Shown piece after piece: positions 9,870-15,000 of a stretch of 15,000 bases of DNA. This stretch comes from Elusimicrobia bacterium RIFCSPLOWO2_01_FULL_59_12. GTDB taxonomy: Bacteria > Elusimicrobiota > Elusimicrobia > 2-01-FULL-59-12. Where the stretch lies: NCBI GenBank assembly GCA_001800075.1, contig MGUR01000066.1, positions 10,182 to 25,181 on the forward strand, written 5' to 3'. The notes under the pieces are model-generated. The model was not told the DNA's origin. It saw only the letters and a program-made list of their open reading frames with translations, and made no database searches. Each line of letters starts with the position of its first letter. Positions within the stretch are counted from its first letter, which is position 1. A program made the position numbers and the translations under genes.

Positions 9870-11404
9870 TTATCATTCTCGACTTCGGCAGCCAATACAC
9901 GCAGCTCATCGCGCGGCGGGTGCGCGAGGCGAAAGTCTATTGCGAGATCCTGCCCTTCAGCACGCCGATCGATGAGATCCAGAAACGCGGCCCGGCGGGC
10001 CTGATCCTCTCCGGCGGCCCTTCCAGCGTCTACAACGGCGACGCGCCCCGGCCCGACGCGCGCATCTGGCAGGCGGGCGTCCCGGTGCTGGGGATCTGCT
10101 ACGGCATGCAGCTGATGACCGAACACTTCGGCGGCCGCGTGAAGAAGGCGGCGCACCGGGAATACGGTCTGGCGGAGATTGAAGTCGATCACGCCGCGGC
10201 CGCCGGAAACGGGATTTTCGGCGGGTTGGGAAAGTCGCTTCCGGTCTGGATGAGCCACGGCGACGCGGCCGAAGAAATGCCCGAGGAATTCGTGCGGCTC
10301 GCTCACTCCCGGAACTCCCGTTTCGCGGCGATCGCGAACTTAGAGTCCAAGCTGTACGGCGTCCAGTTCCATCCGGAAGTCCGCCACACGCCGGACGGCG
10401 CCAAACTCCTGCACAATTTCCTGTTCAACGTCTGTAAGGAAAAGCCCGTGTGGACGATGACCTCCTTCATTCAGAATCAGGTCAAGGCGATCCGCGGGCA
10501 GGTGGGTGAAGGGCATGTCATCTGCGCGATGTCCGGCGGGGTGGATTCCTCGGTGGCCGCCACATTGGTCGACCAGGCCATCGGCAAACAGCTCACCTGC
10601 CTCTTTGTGGATAACGGTTTTCTGCGCGCGGGTGAAAAAGAACGCGTGGAACAGAACTTTAAAAAAAGATTTAAAGGCGAGGTCAAGATTGTGGATGCGC
10701 GCCAGCGGTTCCTCCGGGCGATTGAGGGGATGAAAGACCCGGAGAATAAACGCCGGACGATCGGCGCCGAGTTTATCGCCGTATTCGAAGAAGAAGCCAA
10801 GAAAATCGGTCCGGTGGATTACCTGGTTCAAGGGACGCTCTATCCGGATGTGATCGAGTCGGTGTCGGTCAAGGGGCCCTCGGCCACGATCAAGACGCAT
10901 CACAACGTCGGCGGCCTGCCGGAACGGATGCAGCTCAAGCTGATTGAGCCGCTGCGGTTTCTCTTCAAGGATGAGGTTCGCGTTCTCGGGAAAGAACTGA
11001 AAGTGCCTGACGAGATTCTCCAGCGCCATCCCTTCCCCGGCCCGGGGCTGGCCGTGCGCGTGCTCGGGTTGATCACGGAGGAGCGCTTGAATCTGGTGCG
11101 GCGGGCGGACCTGATCGTGGAAGAAGAAATCCGCGCCGCTGGGCTTTACGACGCCATGTGGCAGGCTTTTGCGGTGCTCCTGCCGGTAAGTTCGGTGGGC
11201 GTGATGGGGGACGAGCGCACCTACGAGAATGTCGTGGCGATTCGCGCGGTGGAATCGTCCGATGGGATGACCGCCGATTGGGTGAAGCTGCCCTACGAGG
11301 TCATGGGAAAAATTTCGAACCGGATCATCAATGAGGTGAGGGGAATCAACCGGGTGGCCTACGACATCTCGTCCAAGCCTCCGGCGACCATCGAATGGGA
11401 ATAG
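9866..11404 (+). CDS. guaA: GMP synthase (glutamine-hydrolysing)
   Basis: Converts XMP to GMP with ATP and glutamine. The 512-residue, single-chain enzyme has an N-terminal class I amidotransferase domain: IIILDFGSQYTQLIARRVRE, SGGPSSVYN, nucleophile Cys78 in GICYGMQLM, and His169/Glu171 in QFHPEV. The ATP-pyrophosphatase domain begins at about residue 200, with its PP-loop SGGVDSS at 223-229 and GTLYPDVIES downstream. The C-terminal dimerisation domain ends in KPPATIEWE, as in the family. The start overlaps the guaB3 stop (ATGA, 9866-9869), so translation is coupled and the substrate channel IMP-XMP-GMP is encoded side by side. All key residues are present. Confidence 0.98.
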   Translation: MIIILDFGSQYTQLIARRVREAKVYCEILPFSTPIDEIQKRGPAGLILSGGPSSVYNGDAPRPDARIWQAGVPVLGICYGMQLMTEHFGGRVKKAAHREYGLAEIEVDHAAAAGNGIFGGLGKSLPVWMSHGDAAEEMPEEFVRLAHSRNSRFAAIANLESKLYGVQFHPEVRHTPDGAKLLHNFLFNVCKEKPVWTMTSFIQNQVKAIRGQVGEGHVICAMSGGVDSSVAATLVDQAIGKQLTCLFVDNGFLRAGEKERVEQNFKKRFKGEVKIVDARQRFLRAIEGMKDPENKRRTIGAEFIAVFEEEAKKIGPVDYLVQGTLYPDVIESVSVKGPSATIKTHHNVGGLPERMQLKLIEPLRFLFKDEVRVLGKELKVPDEILQRHPFPGPGLAVRVLGLITEERLNLVRRADLIVEEEIRAAGLYDAMWQAFAVLLPVSSVGVMGDERTYENVVAIRAVESSDGMTADWVKLPYEVMGKISNRIINEVRGINRVAYDISSKPPATIEWE

Positions 11405-11417
11405 GAAGGAGCCTGCC

Positions 11418-12305
11418 ATGACTGCTTCGGTGTTGTCCACGCTTCCGCTGCCTCTATTTATTCGCGGGAAGGTCCGGGACGTTTACGATCTGGGAGATCA
11501 GCTCCTGATGGTCGCCTCCGACCGCATCTCGGCGTTTGATTACGTCCTGCCCACGCCGGTCCCGGACAAAGGAAAGATATTGACCCAGATCTCCGCCTGG
11601 TGGTTCCGGCAGGTGGAGGACATCGTTCCAAACCACCTGATCAGCGCGGACGTGAACGAATTTCCATCGTCGCTGCGCGGCTACCGGGAACAGCTTGAAG
11701 GCCGCGCGATGCTGGTGAAGAAAACGAACAAGATCATGATCGAGTGCGTGGTGCGCGGTTATCTGGCCGGCAGCGGATGGAAGGAATACAAGCAGGACGG
11801 CAGCGTCTGCGGGATCCGGCTTCCGGAAGGCCTGAAAGAATCGGACAGGCTGCCCGAGCCGATCTTTACCCCGGCCACCAAAGAGGAGCGCGGCAAGCAT
11901 GACGAAAACATCCCTTTTGAGCGGATGGCGGAGATCATTGGAAAACCGCTCGCCGAAACCCTGCGGGACCGGAGCCTGGCGCTCTACATCAAGGCCGCCC
12001 GCGTCGCCGAGTCCAAAGGACTCATCCTCTGCGACACCAAGTTCGAGTTCGGCCAACTGAACGGCCAGGTCACCCTGATCGATGAAATCCTGACGCCGGA
12101 TTCCTCACGCTTCTGGGACAAAACGCAATACCGCGCGGGACAATCGCAGGACAGCTTTGACAAGCAGTTTGTCCGGGACTACCTGGAATCGATTCACTGG
12201 AACAAGCAGCCGCCGGTGCCGGAGCTCCCGGCCGACGTGGTCCGCAAGACGCGCGAAAAGTACGCCGATGCCTACCAACGCCTGACGGGGAAGGCCTTTC
12301 GATAA
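11418..12305 (+). CDS. purC: phosphoribosylaminoimidazole-succinocarboxamide (SAICAR) synthase
   Basis: Joins CAIR with aspartate using ATP in de novo purine synthesis. The 295-residue protein shows the ATP-site N-terminus RGKVRDVYDLGDQLLMVASDRISAFD, IECVVRGYLAGSGWKEY, and the family motif CDTKFEFGQ ... LIDEILTPDSSRFWD. Its length matches the ~290-300-residue form rather than the ~240-residue Bacillus form. It starts 13 bp after guaA with a strong Shine-Dalgarno (ggaaggag, 11404-11411). The stop TAA (12303-12305) shares its last base with the purS ATG. Confidence 0.97.
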   Translation: MTASVLSTLPLPLFIRGKVRDVYDLGDQLLMVASDRISAFDYVLPTPVPDKGKILTQISAWWFRQVEDIVPNHLISADVNEFPSSLRGYREQLEGRAMLVKKTNKIMIECVVRGYLAGSGWKEYKQDGSVCGIRLPEGLKESDRLPEPIFTPATKEERGKHDENIPFERMAEIIGKPLAETLRDRSLALYIKAARVAESKGLILCDTKFEFGQLNGQVTLIDEILTPDSSRFWDKTQYRAGQSQDSFDKQFVRDYLESIHWNKQPPVPELPADVVRKTREKYADAYQRLTGKAFR

Positions 12306-12862
12306 TGCACGGCACCTATCTCATCGAAGTGGCGCACAAGCCGGGGATCACCGATCCCTTGGCGGCCGAAGTGCTTGACGACCTGAAGCATGCGGGCCTG
12401 CCTGCCGGTCAGGCAGGGGCGCGGGGGACCTTCAAGCTGGCCACCTCCAAACTTTACCGGCTCATCGGCCGGTTGTCGCCCCAAGAGCGCGCGCGGGTGG
12501 GCGGGGAACTGCTCTCGGACCCCGTGGTGGAAGAAGCCCATGAAGGCGGCTGGAAACCCGCCACACTACAGGCGAGGCCTCGCCGGACGTCTGGCGGGCC
12601 CAAGGAAAAGCCGGGCAATAGAAAAGCGCCCAAGGCCAAGAGCGTCGTGGTGGACATCTGGTTCAAACCCGGCGTCACGGATTCGGTGGGGGAGAGCGTG
12701 CTCAAAGGATTGCGCGACATGAACCTGGAAGAGATCCAGGATGTCCGGACGGGGATGCGTTACCGCTTTATCGGATTGAAAGATCCCAAGGTCGCCGAGA
12801 AACTGGCGCTGGCTGTCTTGATCAACCCTTTAATCCATGACCGAACAACCCATGTTGACTAA
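12305..12862 (+). CDS. purS: tandem-domain PurS, FGAM synthetase small subunit
   Basis: PurS is the small non-catalytic subunit that bridges PurL and PurQ in the formylglycinamidine ribonucleotide (FGAM) synthetase complex. It is normally a single domain of about 80 residues. This protein has 185 residues and two PurS domains. Domain 1 is about 3-80 (YLIEVAHKPGITDPLAAEVL ... LLSDPVVEEA) and domain 2 about 113-185 (VVVDIWFKPGVTDSVGESVL ... VLINPLIHD). The linker at 81-112 is rich in Arg, Lys, Pro and Gly. Both share KPG[IV]TD, the following helix, and the terminal [ND]P[VL][IV] segment. Two palindromic DNA elements lie inside the gene, one in a domain-1 loop (GLPAGQAG, 31-38) and one in the linker (85-98). 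The start overlaps purC by one base, with ggggaagg upstream. purL begins before purS ends. Identification rests on domain pattern and neighbours. Confidence 0.88.
   Translation: MHGTYLIEVAHKPGITDPLAAEVLDDLKHAGLPAGQAGARGTFKLATSKLYRLIGRLSPQERARVGGELLSDPVVEEAHEGGWKPATLQARPRRTSGGPKEKPGNRKAPKAKSVVVDIWFKPGVTDSVGESVLKGLRDMNLEEIQDVRTGMRYRFIGLKDPKVAEKLALAVLINPLIHDRTTHVD
12397..12417. repeat. in-frame palindromic insertion in purS domain 1
   Basis: Perfect 8-bp inverted repeat cctgcctg (12397-12404) / caggcagg (12410-12417) with loop ccggt. It encodes GLPAGQAG within a turn between the first helix and second strand of PurS domain 1, where domain 2 has no equivalent Gly/Ala-rich insert. GC palindromes of this form that read as LPAGQAG or similar are known as inserts in proteins of some uncultured bacteria, but I cannot check copies here. 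Confidence 0.55.
12557..12598. repeat. nested palindromes in the purS interdomain linker
   Basis: An outer stem cccgcca (12557-12563) / tggcggg (12592-12598) encloses a perfect 14-bp palindrome ggcgaggcctcgcc (12571-12584) and an overlapping near-palindrome ccggacgtctgg (12583-12594, 10 of 12 positions symmetrical). It encodes Arg/Pro/Gly-rich linker residues 85-98. The length keeps the frame open. Confidence 0.5.
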
Positions 12863-15000
12863 AGAAGGCGGAAGCCGTCTGGCTCAGCAGATCCCTCTGC
12901 TGGGCGCCGATGATTCAAAACTTCTTGATATCAGCCGGAAGGGCCTGCTCTCGCTCAATCTTCAGGAAATGAAGACGATCCAAACGTATTTCAAAAAACG
13001 GGGTCGCAATCCGACGGATGTGGAACTGGAAACGCTGGCGCAGACCTGGAGCGAGCACTGCAAGCATAAGACTTTCAGCGGGGTGATCGATTATCAAGAA
13101 TCCGGCCGCGGATCGCGAACGTATGACAACCTTCTGAAAACCACGATCATGCGGGTCACCGAGGAACTGGACCGGCCGTGGTGCTGGTCCACCTTTGAGG
13201 ACAATGCCGGGGTCATCGCGCTTGACGAGGAGTGGGGCCTCGCTTTCAAAGTTGAGACGCACAATCATCCCTCGGCGCTGGAGCCGTACGGCGGCGCGGG
13301 AACCGGTGTCGGCGGGGTGATCCGCGATATCCTGGGCTGCGGATTGGGGGCCAAGCCGGTGCTGAATACGGATGTGTTCGCTTTTGCGCCGCCGGACCTG
13401 CCGGCCGCCGCGATCCCGAAGGGGGTCCTGGCTCCCGGCCGCATCATCAAGGGCGTGGTCGCCGGCGTCCGGGATTACGGCAACCGCATGGGGATCCCCA
13501 CGGCGAACGGCGCCGTTTACTTTGATGAAGGCTATGTCGCCAACCCGCTGGTGTTTTGCGGGACGGTGGGCCTGATTCCCCGGAATAAGGTAAGCAAAGA
13601 GGTAAAACCCGGAGATTGGGTCGTAACCCTGGGCGGCCGCACCGGCCGCGACGGCATCCACGGGGCGACGTTTTCCTCCGCGGCGCTCGAAGAGGGACTG
13701 ACCTCGAGCGTCGTGCAGATCGGCCACGCCATCATGGAGAAAAAATGCATGGACGTTTTGCTCCAGGCGCGCGATCGGGGACTCTACCGGGCGGTCACCG
13801 ACTGCGGCGCCGGCGGTTTCTCTTCGGCGGTCGGTGAGCTGGGGGCGCAGGGCGGCGTCCGCGTCGATTTGGAGAAAGCGCCTTTGAAGTATCAGGGATT
13901 GTCGCCCTGGGAGATCTGGTTGTCGGAGAGCCAGGAACGGATGGTCCTGGCGGTGCCGCCGGATCAGTGGGCCGCGCTCGAGGCGCTCAGCGAATCCGAA
14001 GGCGTGGAAGCCGCGGTTATCGGCGCCTTCACCGATGACGGCAAGCTGACCGTGCGTTACGAAAACGAAACCGTCGGGGTCCTCGATATGGACTTCCTGC
14101 ATAAGGGGATGCCGCGCGTGCGCCGCAAAGCGGTGTGGCGGGAATCCGCGCAGGAACTGAAGCCTTCCGGACGGGTCCACCTCCCGCCCCGCGCGCTCGG
14201 CCCGGCGCTGCTTAAACTTCTCGCTCACCCGAACATCGCGTCCAAGAAATGGATCGTTCGCCAGTATGACCATGAAGTGCAGGGGGGCAGCGTCCTGAAG
14301 CCTTTTGTCGGTTTTGATCAGCGCGGGCCCAACGACGCCTGCGTGTTCCGGCCTCGCCTGGAGTCGGAGCGCGGGGTTGTGGTGAGCAACGGATTTAATC
14401 CTTCCTATGGCTCCATCGACGCCTATTGGATGGCCGCCGCCGCGATCGATGAGGCGCTGAGGAACCTGGTGGCGGTGGGGGGGTCGCTCCAGCACGCCGC
14501 GATCCTGGACAATTTCTGCTGGGGCGACCCGGAAAATCCGGAAGAGCTGGCGGCTCTGGTCCGCGCGTGTCAGGCCTGTTATGACGTCGCCAAGGGACTT
14601 GGGGTGCCGTTTATTTCCGGGAAAGACAGCTTGAACAACACCTGGCGCGATCCAAAGGGGAAAATCCGCTCCATCCCGCGCAGTCTTCTGATCTCCGCGA
14701 TCGGCGTGATCGAAGACGTCTCTCACGTGGTGAGCATGGACGTGAAACAGCCGGGAGACTGGCTCTATCTGGTGGGAGAAACGCGGGAGGAGTTGGGCGG
14801 GGCGCATCTCTGGAACGTGCTGGGCAAGCCCGGCAAGGGCGTGGTCCCGCACGTGAACATCACCCGCGCGCGCGAAACCTTCGTCTTGCTGCATCAAGCC
14901 ATCACCAAAGGGTATGTCCGCGCCTGCCATGACCTTTCGGAAGGCGGGCTGGCGGTGGCGGCGGCGGAAATGGCTTTCGCGGGCCGCTTCGGCATGGATC
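12837..15000 (+). CDS. purL: FGAM synthetase large subunit, 3'-truncated by the window end
   Basis: Catalytic subunit of FGAM synthetase (purine pathway step 4), converting FGAR to FGAM with ATP and ammonia from a glutaminase subunit. The frame is open from ATG 12837 to the window end (721 residues). An in-frame ATG at 12852 is an alternative; neither has a clear Shine-Dalgarno, and the start lies inside purS, so translation is coupled. Motifs are WSEHCKHKTF (H74), VETHNHPSALEPYGGAGTGVGG (from 139), TDCGAGGFSSAVGELG, LSESQERMVL, and in the second half GFNPSYGSIDAYWMAAAAIDEALRNLVAVGG, FISGKDSLNN and HDLSEGGLAVA. The N-terminal linker (LNLQEMKTIQTYFKKRGRNPTDVELETLAQT) resembles large-type PurL or PurSL rather than short Bacillus-type PurL. 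At HDLSEGGL, which in ~740-residue PurL comes near residue 600, this protein is already past 700. No PurS domain precedes the linker, which fits a separate purS gene. Confidence 0.97.
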   Translation, partial: MTEQPMLTKEGGSRLAQQIPLLGADDSKLLDISRKGLLSLNLQEMKTIQTYFKKRGRNPTDVELETLAQTWSEHCKHKTFSGVIDYQESGRGSRTYDNLLKTTIMRVTEELDRPWCWSTFEDNAGVIALDEEWGLAFKVETHNHPSALEPYGGAGTGVGGVIRDILGCGLGAKPVLNTDVFAFAPPDLPAAAIPKGVLAPGRIIKGVVAGVRDYGNRMGIPTANGAVYFDEGYVANPLVFCGTVGLIPRNKVSKEVKPGDWVVTLGGRTGRDGIHGATFSSAALEEGLTSSVVQIGHAIMEKKCMDVLLQARDRGLYRAVTDCGAGGFSSAVGELGAQGGVRVDLEKAPLKYQGLSPWEIWLSESQERMVLAVPPDQWAALEALSESEGVEAAVIGAFTDDGKLTVRYENETVGVLDMDFLHKGMPRVRRKAVWRESAQELKPSGRVHLPPRALGPALLKLLAHPNIASKKWIVRQYDHEVQGGSVLKPFVGFDQRGPNDACVFRPRLESERGVVVSNGFNPSYGSIDAYWMAAAAIDEALRNLVAVGGSLQHAAILDNFCWGDPENPEELAALVRACQACYDVAKGLGVPFISGKDSLNNTWRDPKGKIRSIPRSLLISAIGVIEDVSHVVSMDVKQPGDWLYLVGETREELGGAHLWNVLGKPGKGVVPHVNITRARETFVLLHQAITKGYVRACHDLSEGGLAVAAAEMAFAGRFGMD

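Noticed and set aside
10340..11440. A 366-codon minus-strand frame opposite guaA, and similar long minus-strand frames opposite carB and guaB3
   Set aside because: They lie wholly opposite conserved genes in a high-GC genome, where stop codons are rare in the antisense frame; no recognisable domains.
12915..14930. A 671-codon open frame on the minus strand opposite purL
   Set aside because: It is the complement of a well-conserved GC-rich purL; its composition (rich in His, Arg, Asp, Gly and Pro) is that of an antisense shadow, with no motif of its own.

Overview
The window is a GC-rich (visibly about 60%), densely coded stretch of a bacterial chromosome. All recognisable genes lie on the + strand. 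The taxon cannot be fixed from sequence alone. No rRNA, tRNA, CRISPR array, phage gene or transposase is visible. Several dispersed palindromic repeats and the gene mix (a GuaB3-type IMP dehydrogenase relative, split PurS plus a long PurL, a signal-peptide protein of unknown family) suggest a Gram-negative bacterium, possibly from a little-cultured phylum such as Omnitrophota or Elusimicrobiota. That placement is a low-confidence guess.

Region 1 (1-4211) holds the 3' two thirds of carA and a complete carB, the two subunits of carbamoyl-phosphate synthetase, which feeds pyrimidine and arginine synthesis. The gap between them is a degenerate 8-bp tandem array that also forms an inverted repeat. 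The 3' end of carB has been overwritten by a dispersed repeat of the 'VIPAKAGIQ' type, which supplies the last ~23 codons and the stop.

Region 2 (4225-7480) is a mixed island: an orphan MalK/UgpC-type sugar ABC ATPase, a 70-bp imperfect palindromic element, a hemerythrin-like protein, a GC-rich intergenic stretch with stacked potential hairpins, and an exported protein of unknown family.

Region 3 (7506-15000) is a tight nucleotide-metabolism cluster: nrdR, dcd, guaB3, guaA, purC, purS and purL, the last cut by the window end. Its genes overlap or sit at most about 13 bases apart. A good sigma-70-type promoter precedes nrdR. Between its -35 and -10 lies a close match to the NrdR operator, with a weaker second copy 31 bp downstream, so NrdR probably represses itself and perhaps the whole run. 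If transcription reads through, dCTP deamination, IMP-to-GMP conversion and de novo purine synthesis would be under a dATP/ATP-sensing repressor.

The most unusual points are: (a) a covalent tandem PurS with two PurS domains in one chain, which builds in the PurS dimer of the FGAM synthetase complex and resembles a step toward the PurS-like N-terminal domain of large PurL; (b) a dCTP deaminase-like protein with Ser where the catalytic Glu should be; (c) two palindromic insertions inside the purS reading frame, both placed in a loop or the linker; (d) repeat elements at the carA/carB, carB/ugpC and ugpC/hemerythrin borders.
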